41,763 bases of DNA from Clostridiales bacterium (GCA_015056155.1 SVGU01000017.1:1-41763); one strand, 5' to 3'; positions 26,501-33,040 are shown, numbered from the stretch's first letter. Translations and numbers: made by a program. Notes: generated by a model from the letters alone, not told the origin.

Positions 26501-26973
26501 ACGGAGTCGGCGGCCTCGTTGGCGTCCTTCGTGGCCTGGCGCATATCGCCGACCTCCGCCAGCAGCTCGGACAGGGAGGGCACGATGTCCTCCGGGTCAA
26601 CGACGGCTTCCGTGCCGGTCTGGCGGATGGTGAAATCGACCTTCAGGAGCGAACGGCGGGTATCGTCCTTCCGGAGCTGGATGGTCAGGGAGGCCTTGCC
26701 GGGGATGGCATAACAGGCGGAAGTGAGGGTGACGGAGGCATAATGGCCGCTGACATCGCCCGTGAGGGGCAGGGTCTGGCCGGTCGATGCGAGCTGCAGG
26801 AAGCCGGTGACCTGCATGCCGCTCAGGTCGATGGGGTTCATGTCCCGGACGACCGCAACGCGGAAGCAGTCAGCCATGGCGTCCTGATGCATCAGGGCGC
26901 GCCTGAGCGACGCCTCGGTGGTGCCGCTGTTCAGATCGCAGCGGAAATCGTGGGTGGTGATGATGGGTTTCAT
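23596..26973 (-). CDS. Phage tail-fibre/baseplate-like protein with C-terminal SGNH (GDSL) hydrolase
   Basis: A 1125-residue protein built like a phage receptor-binding protein, with no signal peptide. Domains in order: a BppU-like N-terminal domain (about 1-130, with SGHYASVTLTSACYAIPGKA); a short alpha-helical stretch (135-168); a roughly 140-residue module (about 173-311) repeated at about 641-778; a central tail-fibre-type region (about 370-590, including YDWTTGVLTSTH and LWSDHG). Three MSQKAVT repeats common in tail fibres start at residues 305, 603 and 772. The C-terminal SGNH hydrolase (about 883-1125) has GDS (Ser 890), GTND (980-983) and HP (His 1099). The ATG at 26973 is preferred; a TTG at 27018 is the longer option. 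It is divergent from an XRE repressor. No other phage structural gene is nearby. Confidence 0.85.
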   Translation of the reverse strand: MKPIITTHDFRCDLNSGTTEASLRRALMHQDAMADCFRVAVVRDMNPIDLSGMQVTGFLQLASTGQTLPLTGDVSGHYASVTLTSACYAIPGKASLTIQLRKDDTRRSLLKVDFTIRQTGTEAVVDPEDIVPSLSELLAEVGDMRQATKDANEAADSVSELAAQVESELYQGFTLDYLPGACIADNGALLYSADTAGWNCCALDVSSIAGQTLSVTTYTERSKPILFADAAGSIIATVVPDSDDPDSRWAVDVTVPSGADWLYINRCADAPGDVEVEGYRVVRYAQADRIPKVVQVCGNSEATVMSQKAVTNAVAAAQEQAVQTMEDRSSPPLILQSSGALAAVTDAADRPAVSAVTLLPYASGGYSALQLFHTGRNMQPFTSDDVREISYENVNGESKTAYGYELPLPSGTYTAKAAFKAGSGSATYIYCFIMDTSRAVVSGSSAQLVTGSNAKSAEITIGDGERLVIYNGSTSHGLSTTKSKFSAVNLGIYPPGVDATYEETPCAVLAAGFPETVYGGRYDWTTGVLTSTHAASGSLLDTPVTFQLAPQPLDMLPGCNHLWSDHGATEARYIADLGLYLQEAGQGSMNVVQESGDSTTAVMSQKAVTDLVNLSSYAAQTIAANAQKTAQRVSSDMYEPYEPDYLPGAYIISGSSALHDAAQTAWQCVAIDVSTSSGEQYTVVTHADNAHPIIFADAAGTVVSSLTPGKTSPARWEQTVTVPSGAAWLHISRYASAAEDLSVSGCSVVRFAGKSDIPQVVQESGDSESAVMSQKAVTSLLSAHGVAAVATAVVPQNNRIPVAGEDVPIYLENLFRGLSPKEAKLVATPSAYTHIYEKEIALIRTGYGTGSSQIRLYLNDDSSSTASATLPYAAAAAKTGSRKALFIGDSITENLSYLTPLKELGDDAGYAITFLGTQGTTTYRHEGRSGWAAYNYATNDLTGLSTSRTNPFWDGSAFSFSHYMENSGIDAPDFIFINLGTNDMVRGVSDTADEAEIKAVITASYQTMIDAIRAYSATIPIILWLPPTRSLAGRNNRLAIDSCLRANQWLIEAFDQVSCMANRIYLMPTHLFVNPRTDYTIVKTTIDGVEYDDNTEPIHPTADGGRKIARGILRQMMYIDGLLGR

Positions 26974-27033
26974 CCGTATATTGCGTCCTTTCTTTCTTGC
27001 TGTTGGACATGGTTTCAACAGGAGATGCGTCAG

Positions 27034-27152
27034 CTTGTGATTTGATCAAAAACACAAGAAACTTGACAATTGTATATTACAACAAGAATCTTGGAAAGTC
27101 AAGTAAAATATCAAAAATCTTGTGATTTTGTACTTGAATTCAAGAAAACTTG
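27034..27152. promoter_or_regulatory. Phased operator array, CAAG-N3/4-CTTG
   Basis: Two perfect CAAG-N3-CTTG palindromes (27055-27065 and 27083-27093), one degenerate copy CAAAAATCTTG (27112-27122), and one with four central bases, CAAGAAAACTTG (27141-27152), lie between the divergent genes. CTTG half-sites start at 27034, 27062, 27090, 27119 and 27149, that is every 28-30 bp. Further half-sites are at 27100 and 27133. They overlap both promoters. The adjacent XRE protein is the obvious candidate ligand; this is inference. Confidence 0.75.
27074..27102 (-). promoter_or_regulatory. Promoter of the tail-fibre-like gene
   Basis: On the minus strand, TTGACT (27102-27097) and TAATAT (27079-27074) are 17 bases apart. 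One full operator (27083-27093) lies in the spacer and another (27055-27065) just past the expected start of transcription. Confidence 0.7.
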
Positions 27153-27161
27153 TGGTACAAT
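27134..27161 (+). promoter_or_regulatory. Promoter of the XRE regulator gene
   Basis: TTGAAT (27134-27139) and TACAAT (27156-27161) are 16 bases apart. The operator at 27141-27152 fills the spacer, so the regulator probably controls itself. The transcript would start just before the ribosome site. Confidence 0.65.
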
Positions 27162-27180
27162 GGAGGCGGAGGTGATCGGA

Positions 27181-27531
27181 ATGTCCATTGGTAGCCGATT
27201 GAAGGAAGCGCGCATCCGGAACAAGCTGACGCAGGCGGAGCTTGCAGCGGCGGTCGGCGTGACGACGAGCGCGATCGGGAATTACGAGACCGGCGTATCA
27301 TCGCCGAAAGAGCCGGTGATGATCGGGCTGATGAAAACGCTGGGGGTCGACGCAAACTTCCTGTATCAGGATTACGGGATTCCTGTGTCGGAGGTGATCA
27401 GCTTCGACGAGGATCCGGCGAAGCTGCTGCTGACCGCCGCGGAATACGAGCTGCTGACGAGCTACCGCGCGGCCGACGAGCGGGCGAGGGGAGACGCCCT
27501 TGCCCTTCTGACGCGGCATACGGCACACTGA
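27181..27531 (+). CDS. XRE-family (cI-like) transcriptional regulator
   Basis: A 116-residue DNA-binding protein. Residues about 6-60 form a helix-turn-helix of the phage cI/Cro type (GSRLKEARIRNKLTQAELAAAVGV, with the recognition region TTSAIGNYETG). The short C-terminal part ends in a helix of the LTAAEYELLTSYRAADERARG kind seen in phage-type repressors. There is no S24 peptidase domain, so LexA-like self-cleavage is not expected. GGAGGTG lies 6 bases before the ATG at 27181. It is divergent from the tail-fibre-like gene across an operator array and ends at a strong terminator. A role as repressor of that gene is inferred from layout. Confidence 0.88.
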   Translation: MSIGSRLKEARIRNKLTQAELAAAVGVTTSAIGNYETGVSSPKEPVMIGLMKTLGVDANFLYQDYGIPVSEVISFDEDPAKLLLTAAEYELLTSYRAADERARGDALALLTRHTAH

Positions 27532-27538
27532 ACGCAAA

Positions 27539-27574
27539 CATCCCCGGGAGACAATTCTCCCGGGGATGCCTTTT
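27539..27574 (+). terminator. Intrinsic terminator after the XRE gene
   Basis: CATCCCCGGGAG (27539-27550) pairs perfectly with CTCCCGGGGATG (27557-27568) around a 6-base loop, followed by CCTTTTAC. Confidence 0.88.
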
Positions 27575-27581
27575 ACAAATG

Positions 27582-27613
27582 AAAAAACCTTGGAACTTTC
27601 ATTCCAAGGTTTT
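27582..27613 (-). terminator. Intrinsic terminator of tRNA-Pro
   Basis: A perfect 12-bp stem (27584-27595 with 27602-27613) starts four bases beyond the tRNA 3' end. On the minus strand it runs into TTTTTT. It could also act on the plus strand, where TTTTC follows. Confidence 0.85.
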
Positions 27614-27617
27614 CACG

Positions 27618-27691
27618 TCTGGGTGAGAAGATTCGAACTTCCGGCCTCTTGAACCCCATTCAAGCACGCTACCAAACTGCGCCACACCCAG
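27618..27691 (-). tRNA. tRNA-Pro (anticodon GGG)
   Basis: On the minus strand the acceptor arms CTGGGTG and CACCCAG pair fully; the D arm has GGCGCAGTTTGGTAGCG. The anticodon stem CTTGA/TCAAG encloses the loop ATGGGGT with anticodon GGG, and the T arm has GTTCGAATC. The length is 74 with discriminator A; no CCA is encoded. The G-rich anticodon loop context is usual for bacterial tRNA-Pro. Confidence 0.96.
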
Positions 27692-27739
27692 ATATTCGGT
27701 TTGTTCTTGAGGTTTGTTTGTGCCTCGCGAACGATATAT

Positions 27740-27768
27740 ATAATACCACAGGGTCTCAGAATTGTCAA
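27740..27768 (-). promoter_or_regulatory. Promoter of tRNA-Pro
   Basis: On the minus strand, a perfect TTGACA (27768-27763) and TATTAT (27745-27740) are 17 bases apart, about 50 bases before the mature tRNA. Confidence 0.88.
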
Positions 27769-27830
27769 CCCCTAAAATCAAAAAATTTCAACTTTATTTG
27801 CAAGTTTTTTGATTTGTGTTCGTGCATACG

Positions 27831-27864
27831 AAAAAATGCTGCCCTCGGCGGACCGGGAGCAGCA
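27831..27864 (-). terminator. Intrinsic terminator of the Spo0A-C-like gene
   Basis: On the minus strand, TGCTGC and GCAGCA (27864-27837 outer arms) close a G/C-rich hairpin that is followed by TTTTTT (27836-27831), 26 bases after the stop codon. Confidence 0.82.
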
Positions 27865-27889
27865 GTGCCCATGGGGGAGGTGCGGGCGG

Positions 27890-28240
27890 TTAGTTGCGGG
27901 AGCTGCTGATGGCGCGGCTCCGGATGATGCTGGTCAGCAGGATGTCGATCAGCTCAGAAACACTGGGCGCTTTGTTCAGGGGATAGCCGGCGAGTCTGCA
28001 CAGATATGCCGGATTGGTCTGCCAAGCATGTCCGCTGACGGTGCGGATGCTGCGCTCGATGTTCGTGAGCTTCATGTCATAACGTTGTGCCAGGACGGTC
28101 GTTATCTGCTCCGTGAAGTGCAGCAGCCGGCTCTCGTCCTCCAGCGCCAGCTGCACGGCGGCATACACGATCGTCCGCCCCTGAAAGCGGTGTCCGATCC
28201 CCAGGGTGTCCAGAAGAACCACGATCTCTTTGTTGTACAT
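27890..28240 (-). CDS. Stand-alone Spo0A C-terminal-type DNA-binding protein
   Basis: The 116-residue protein matches the effector domain of the sporulation master regulator Spo0A from end to end: LLDTLGI for IIHEIGV, FQGRTIVYAAV for the KGYLYLREAI region, VLAQRYDMKLTNIERSIRTVSGHAW for the recognition-helix region with VERAIRHAIEVAW, and GYPLNKAPSVSELIDIL for the closing segment. The receiver domain is missing, and AGGAGG 6 bases before the ATG at 28240 shows a true start, not a truncation. Without a receiver it cannot be controlled by phosphorylation in the usual way. It lies beside tRNA-Pro and the phage-like module and has its own terminator. Confidence 0.85.
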   Translation of the reverse strand: MYNKEIVVLLDTLGIGHRFQGRTIVYAAVQLALEDESRLLHFTEQITTVLAQRYDMKLTNIERSIRTVSGHAWQTNPAYLCRLAGYPLNKAPSVSELIDILLTSIIRSRAISSSRN

Positions 28241-28372
28241 ATATATCCTCCTTCTGTGATGCTCCCCCGAGTCGGTATGGGTGCATGATGGAGGATTCAT
28301 GTTGCAAGGCGAAGAATCGGGCGATTCAGGAACTGAAACATGTGTGTTCGTCTTCCATTTTTCGATTGGGTG

Positions 28373-28381
28373 TGGTATAAT
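28373..28381 (+). promoter_or_regulatory. Extended -10 promoter of the HAD gene
   Basis: TGGTATAAT gives a perfect -10 (28376-28381) with the extended TG element; no good -35 is present. It lies 34 bases before the ATG. Confidence 0.65.
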
Positions 28382-28415
28382 CAATCCAATTCGGCAATGA
28401 GGAAGGAACAGGGCG

Positions 28416-29210
28416 ATGGATTACAGACGGATGCTGGCGGATGTGCGCTGCTTTCTGCTGGACATGGACGGGACCTTCTATCTGGGCGACCGGCTGATCG
28501 AGGGCTCGCTGGAGTTCCTGCAGGCGCTGGAGCGGACGGGCAGGGACGCATGGTTCCTGACCAACAACTCCAGCAAGTCGGCGGAGGTCTATGTGCAGAA
28601 GCTGACCGCCATGGGCGTGAAGCCGCCCTTCTGTCATCAGGTGATGACCTCCGGCCACGCAGCGGCGCATGAGATCCTGAAGCGCTTTCCGGAAGGGAAG
28701 GGCTTCCTCCTGGGCAATGAGATGCTTCGCAGGGAGCTGACCGGCATGGGTCTGACCTTCACCGACGGCGAGCCGGACTATGTGCTCGTCGCATTCGATA
28801 CGACGCTGGATTACCGGAAGATGTGCCGCGTCTGCGACTGGATCCGGGCAGGCAAGCCCTACATAGCCACCCATCCGGATTTCAACTGCCCCACGGAGAC
28901 AGGCTATATTCCTGATATGGGCGCGATCATGGCGTTCATCGAGGCGAGTACGGGCCGCAAGGCGGATGTGATCCTCGGCAAGCCCTATGCGGGCATCGTC
29001 CGGGAGGCGCTGCTGCGCACAGGGCGTCCGCTGGGCGAAATGGCGATGGTGGGCGACCGCCTCTATACCGACGTCGCCACCGGCGTCAACCACGGCATGA
29101 AGGGGATCCTCGTGCTGTCCGGCGAGGCGACGATGGACGACGTGGAAAAATCGGATGTGAAGCCGGATATGATCTTTGGCCGGCTTGCGGACATGATTCC
29201 CTATTTGTGA
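28416..29210 (+). CDS. HAD-superfamily phosphatase, NagD/AraL type
   Basis: The 264-residue protein has the HAD motifs in order: DMDGTFYLG (nucleophile Asp 16, acid/base Asp 18), TNNSSKS (motif II), a lysine in ILGKPYAG (motif III), and VGDRLYTDVATG (motif IV). The cap between motifs II and III marks subfamily IIA (NagD, AraL, p-nitrophenyl phosphatase). The substrate is unknown; sugar phosphates are usual for the group. AAGGA stands before the ATG at 28416. The following aldo/keto reductase starts 20 bp later, so the two are probably one operon, perhaps for removal of phosphorylated or carbonyl by-products. Confidence 0.9.
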   Translation: MDYRRMLADVRCFLLDMDGTFYLGDRLIEGSLEFLQALERTGRDAWFLTNNSSKSAEVYVQKLTAMGVKPPFCHQVMTSGHAAAHEILKRFPEGKGFLLGNEMLRRELTGMGLTFTDGEPDYVLVAFDTTLDYRKMCRVCDWIRAGKPYIATHPDFNCPTETGYIPDMGAIMAFIEASTGRKADVILGKPYAGIVREALLRTGRPLGEMAMVGDRLYTDVATGVNHGMKGILVLSGEATMDDVEKSDVKPDMIFGRLADMIPYL

Positions 29211-29230
29211 GATAAAGGAGAGTTTGAACG

Positions 29231-30361
29231 ATGCTGAAGACGATGTTCCCGACGATCAACCGGGAGAGCTCCATGCTGGGCTTTGGCTGCATGCGCTTCC
29301 CCACCACCCCCGAAGGCAAGATCGACGAGGCGGAGGCGATCCGCATGATCCGCCACGCCATCGACAGCGGCGTGACCTACATCGACACCGCGTACCCCTA
29401 CCACGGTGGCGAGAGCGAGGTCGTGGTCGGCAAGGCGCTGCAGGACGGCTACCGCGAGAAGGTCATCCTGACCACGAAGCTGCCCTGCTGGAACGTCAAG
29501 ACCTACGAGGACATGATGCGCCTGTTGGACGAGCAGCTGGCGAAGCTGCAGACGGATCATGTGGATTTCTACATCCTCCACGCCATGAACAAGGACCGCC
29601 TGAAGCAGATGCAGGAGCTGGACTACAAGAAGTTCTACGCCGAGGCCATGGCGCAGGGCAAGGTCCGCTACCCCGGCTTCTCCTTCCATGACGACGCGGA
29701 GACCTTCATCCGCATCCTGGACGACTGGGATCAGTGGAAGATGGCGCAGGTGCAGATGAACATCCTGGATGACGAGAACCAGGCGACGCTGGCCGGCATC
29801 CGCGAGGCGGGCAAGCGCGGCGTCGGCGTGGTTATCATGGAGCCACTGCGCGGCGGCATGCTGGCGAATCCTCCGGCGGACGTGGCGGCGGTGTACGACG
29901 CCTTTGCCGACAAGCGCAGCCCCGTGGAATGGGCGTTCCGCTACCTGTACGCGATGCCCGAGGTCATCACCATCCTCAGCGGCATGAGCAACTGGGAGCA
30001 GGTGACCGACAACCTGCGCATCTTCGACATTGAGGCGCGGCCCGAGCTGACCGAGGCGGAGGAAGCGCTCTTCCGCAGCGCCAAGGCCACCTACATGGCC
30101 CGCACGAAGACCCGCTGCACCGGCTGCCGCTACTGCCAGCCCTGCCCCATGGGTGTGCAGATCCCCCGCATCTTCCAGGGCTACGACGGCGCCATGCTCT
30201 ATGCGGAGGCGGATTTCTCCAAGGGCTATGCCCGCATCGTCGCGGACGAGGCGGACGCGTCCCGCTGCGTCCAGTGCCGCCAGTGCGAGAGCAACTGCCC
30301 GCAGCACCTGCCGATCGTTGAATTCCTGCAGGAGATCCACGAGGCCTCTGCGGCGAAGTGA
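29231..30361 (+). CDS. Aldo/keto reductase with C-terminal 4Fe-4S ferredoxin-like domain
   Basis: The 376-residue protein has the aldo/keto reductase barrel with its tetrad Asp 52, Tyr 57, Lys 83 and His 117 (in YIDTAYPY, TTKLP and YILHAMN). Near the C-terminus two clusters, CTGCRYCQPCP and CVQCRQCESNCP, would bind two iron-sulfur clusters. This fused type is common in anaerobic Clostridia. The substrate is unknown. AAAGGAGA precedes the ATG at 29231. It ends at a bidirectional terminator facing the TetR gene. Confidence 0.92.
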   Translation: MLKTMFPTINRESSMLGFGCMRFPTTPEGKIDEAEAIRMIRHAIDSGVTYIDTAYPYHGGESEVVVGKALQDGYREKVILTTKLPCWNVKTYEDMMRLLDEQLAKLQTDHVDFYILHAMNKDRLKQMQELDYKKFYAEAMAQGKVRYPGFSFHDDAETFIRILDDWDQWKMAQVQMNILDDENQATLAGIREAGKRGVGVVIMEPLRGGMLANPPADVAAVYDAFADKRSPVEWAFRYLYAMPEVITILSGMSNWEQVTDNLRIFDIEARPELTEAEEALFRSAKATYMARTKTRCTGCRYCQPCPMGVQIPRIFQGYDGAMLYAEADFSKGYARIVADEADASRCVQCRQCESNCPQHLPIVEFLQEIHEASAAK

Positions 30362-30378
30362 TCCCCAAAAACAATAAA

Positions 30379-30424
30379 GGGAACCGGCTTTCTGCCTGTA
30401 TCGGGCAGGGCCGGTTCCTTTTTA
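30379..30424. terminator. Bidirectional terminator between the aldo/keto reductase and TetR genes
   Basis: GGAACCGGC (30380-30388) and GCCGGTTCC (30410-30418) pair, with an inner CTGCC/GGCAG stem. TTTTTA follows on the plus strand and a T-rich TTTATTG run on the minus strand. Confidence 0.88.
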
Positions 30425-30425
30425 T

Positions 30426-30998
30426 TCAGCTGTTTTTCAGGGGAATGCCGAGCTGCGTGGCTGCGGCCTGCAGGCTTTCGGCCACCAGCTCCTCCATGTG
30501 CTTCTCGCTCATGCAGGGCATGTATTTCGTGGCGATGCAGACAGCCAGGCCGTGGGTGTAGAAGAAGCTGCGCTCATAGAGCTTGATGGCGGTCTCGCGG
30601 TCCACGCCGACGCTGACTTCGATGATGGGGAAGCCCCACTCATGCTTGTATTCGCGTCCGCAGGAGCCGTCGCTGACGCGGTCGCGCATGAACAGGAGCT
30701 TGAACAGCTCCGGCTCGTCCCGCGCAAAGAGCAGGTAGGACATGCAGATGGCCGTATAGGGCGAATCGCTGCTGGCCGCATTCTGCTTCATCCGCTCGCA
30801 GATGTTCTCATCTGCCATGCGGATCACTTCTTTGTACAGCTCGTCCATGCCGGAAAACAGGCGGAAGATGGGCTGCGTGGAGCCGCCGAGCTCGCGGGCG
30901 ACCGCGCGCGCATTCAGCGCATCAGGGCCTTCGCGGCGGACGAGGGAGTAAGCAGCGTCAAGGACGGCTTCTCTTGTAAATCGGATCGCAGGAGGCAT
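30426..30998 (-). CDS. TetR-family transcriptional regulator
   Basis: The 190-residue protein has a TetR-type helix-turn-helix at residues about 7-52 (FTREAVLDAAYSLVRREGPDALNARAVARELG, then TQPIFRLFSGMDELYKEV). The C-terminal ligand domain is not assignable. AAAGGAGAT lies before the ATG at 30998. The gene starts only 28 bp after rodA on the same strand with no terminator or promoter seen between, so it may be expressed from the elongation operon. Its target is unknown; the convergent reductase and the operon itself are both possible. Confidence 0.88.
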   Translation of the reverse strand: MPPAIRFTREAVLDAAYSLVRREGPDALNARAVARELGGSTQPIFRLFSGMDELYKEVIRMADENICERMKQNAASSDSPYTAICMSYLLFARDEPELFKLLFMRDRVSDGSCGREYKHEWGFPIIEVSVGVDRETAIKLYERSFFYTHGLAVCIATKYMPCMSEKHMEELVAESLQAAATQLGIPLKNS

Positions 30999-31026
30999 AA
31001 AATCGATCTCCTTTGTGTGTGGTGAA

Positions 31027-32229
31027 TTATCTTCGGCGGATGTAGCGGAAGGTGGTGGTGTGCGTCTGCGGGGTGGCGAACTGTCCGGAGAGGCTGCGGT
31101 TCTTGGTGACGTTCAGCACCAGTGCCACGCCGCCCATGTTGGTGGTCATGTTGGAGCCGCCGTAGGAAAGGAAGGGCAGCGGGATGCCGGTGATGGGCAT
31201 CAGGCCCAGCGCCATGCCGATGTTCTCGAACACGTGGAACAGCAGCATGCCCATCACGCCGATGATGATCAGCATGCCGAACTTGTCGCGGGTGTAGCGG
31301 GCCAGGTAGAGCATGCGGAGGATGATGAGGAAGTAGACGATGAGGATGGCGAAGCAGCCGACAAAGCCCCATGCCTCGCCGATGGTGGCGTAGATGAAGT
31401 CCGTCCAGTCCGCGGGAACGTAGTTCAGCTGGCTCATGGAGCCGTCCACGAAGGTGCCCACGCCGCTGAAGCCGCCCGAACCGATCGCGATCTGCGACTG
31501 CCGCATCTGGTATGCGTCGTCCAGGGGCGACAGCTCCGGGTTGAAGAACGCCAGAATGCGGGACAGGCGGTAGTCCTCGATGTCCAGCGCGATCATCGCG
31601 CCGTAGAGCGCCAGCACCGCGAGGATCGCGATGGCCGCCAGCGTCAGCAGCAGCTTCATGTTCACGTTGGAGAAGAACAGCATCACCGCGAAGAAGAAAA
31701 TGATAACGATCAGCGAGCCGGTCTCACCCGAGGCAAGAATGATCACGCCGGGGATGAGCACCATCGCCATGATGCGCATGAAGTCCTTCAGGGTCGAAAG
31801 GGGGCGGTCCTCCTTGGAAAGCTCCTGGGAGAGCATCAGGATCATGGCGAGCTTGATGAACTCCGAGGGCTGGATGGTGTAGCCCCAGATAACGTCGGTC
31901 CACGCCTTCACGCCCTCGGCGCCGTTGGTGACCCAGGTGACCAGGACCAGGATCGTGCCGCCGACGTATGCCAGGCGGGTGAAGCGGCGCAGGATGTGGA
32001 AGGGGATGTTGACGATGACCGCCACGATTACAGGCGCCAGCAGCAGGAAGAAGCACTGTCGCATGGCCGAGGAGGATTCCACGATGTGCGCCAGCAGCGA
32101 TTCCGCCGTGGAGTCGATGGAGTAGGTGGCGACACAGACCGCGATCACGCCGAAGACGGACAGCGATGCGACCAGCAGGATCAGCGGTATGTCAATATGC
32201 GCTTGCGCGCGTCTGTTTTCAGCGATCAA
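31027..32229 (-). CDS. rodA: RodA, SEDS glycosyltransferase of the elongasome
   Basis: RodA polymerises lipid II for side-wall growth together with PBP2. The 400-residue hydrophobic protein has SEDS motifs TIQPSEFIKLAM, GSGGFSGVGT, TDFIYATIGEAWGFVG and TGIPLPFLSYGGSN. The start is a TTG at 32229, supported by AAGGAGGT 7 bases upstream. The reading overlaps the end of minD by 11 bp, so translation is probably coupled. The TDF..GE..G pattern and its position after PBP2 mark it as RodA rather than FtsW. Confidence 0.93.
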   Translation of the reverse strand: MIAENRRAQAHIDIPLILLVASLSVFGVIAVCVATYSIDSTAESLLAHIVESSSAMRQCFFLLLAPVIVAVIVNIPFHILRRFTRLAYVGGTILVLVTWVTNGAEGVKAWTDVIWGYTIQPSEFIKLAMILMLSQELSKEDRPLSTLKDFMRIMAMVLIPGVIILASGETGSLIVIIFFFAVMLFFSNVNMKLLLTLAAIAILAVLALYGAMIALDIEDYRLSRILAFFNPELSPLDDAYQMRQSQIAIGSGGFSGVGTFVDGSMSQLNYVPADWTDFIYATIGEAWGFVGCFAILIVYFLIILRMLYLARYTRDKFGMLIIIGVMGMLLFHVFENIGMALGLMPITGIPLPFLSYGGSNMTTNMGGVALVLNVTKNRSLSGQFATPQTHTTTFRYIRRR

Positions 32230-33040
32230 TGCGCTTGACCTCCTTGAGGTTGGGGTGGAAGAGGCGGCGGTACCACGGCCGCTTTTCGGTTCCGTAGCCG
32301 GGCAGGGGAGCCTCCACGTCCGCGCCGAGCATCCGCCATGCGATGCGCGTGAAGGCCCTGCGCGCCTCGCAGTCCACGTCCATCGGGGACATGTGCTTCA
32401 GCGCGGCGCGGTAGACGCTCTGGTCCTCCGGAATTTCGCCCAGCAGCTGCAGGTCCAGCGTGGCTGCGACGGTCGCCGCCGAGTACATCTCGCCCGCCCG
32501 GATCAATTCCGGCGCCAGGCGGTTGACGATCAGCTGCGGGCGGGGCAGCCCCTTCTTTTCCATCACGCTGCAGACCCGCTCGGCGTTTCGGATGCATACG
32601 TCGTCCGCCGTGCAGATGACGATGGCCTCCTCGATCAGGCCGTTCATCAGCCCGCGGACGCTGCGTTCGATGCCGGCGGGGCAGTCGATGAGCACGGCGT
32701 CAAAGCGCTCCTTGAGGGCGGCCAGGAGCTTGCGGAAGGCCTTGGGCTCCAGCTCCTTCGCCCGGGCGAACTGGCTCGCCGGCAGCAGCGACAGCCGGGA
32801 GGACACGTCCGGGGTGATCAGCGCCTCCTCCAGCGTGCAGACGCCGTTTGCCACGTCCAGCAGGTCGAATACGATGCGGTTCTCGACGCCCAGCAGCACA
32901 TCCTGATCCCGCAGGCCGATATCCGCATCGACGATGCAGACGCTGCGGCCCTCCCGCGCCATGGCTGCGCCGAGGCATGCCGTGATGGTGCTCTTGCCCA
33001 CGCCGCCCTTGCCGGAGGCGATGATCCATGCTGTGCTCAT
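32219..33040 (-). CDS. minD: MinD, septum-site-determining ATPase
   Basis: MinD is a membrane-associated ParA-type ATPase that positions division, normally by carrying MinC. The 273-residue protein has the deviant Walker A motif GKGGVGKST near the N-terminus, the MinD-specific DADIGLRDQDVLLGVENRIVFDLLDV region, DCPAGIE (switch II) and a basic-hydrophobic C-terminal segment, RPWYRRLFHPNLKEV, that fits the membrane-targeting helix. AGGAGG lies before the ATG at 33040. minC, usually just upstream, and minE, usually downstream, are both missing; only 74 bp separate minD from the PBP2 gene. Confidence 0.92.
   Translation of the reverse strand: MSTAWIIASGKGGVGKSTITACLGAAMAREGRSVCIVDADIGLRDQDVLLGVENRIVFDLLDVANGVCTLEEALITPDVSSRLSLLPASQFARAKELEPKAFRKLLAALKERFDAVLIDCPAGIERSVRGLMNGLIEEAIVICTADDVCIRNAERVCSVMEKKGLPRPQLIVNRLAPELIRAGEMYSAATVAATLDLQLLGEIPEDQSVYRAALKHMSPMDVDCEARRAFTRIAWRMLGADVEAPLPGYGTEKRPWYRRLFHPNLKEVKRIDR

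Noticed and set aside
23596-26973. Diversity-generating retroelement target in the tail-fibre-like protein
   Set aside because: No reverse transcriptase gene or template repeat was seen, and the C-terminus is an SGNH hydrolase rather than a C-type lectin fold.
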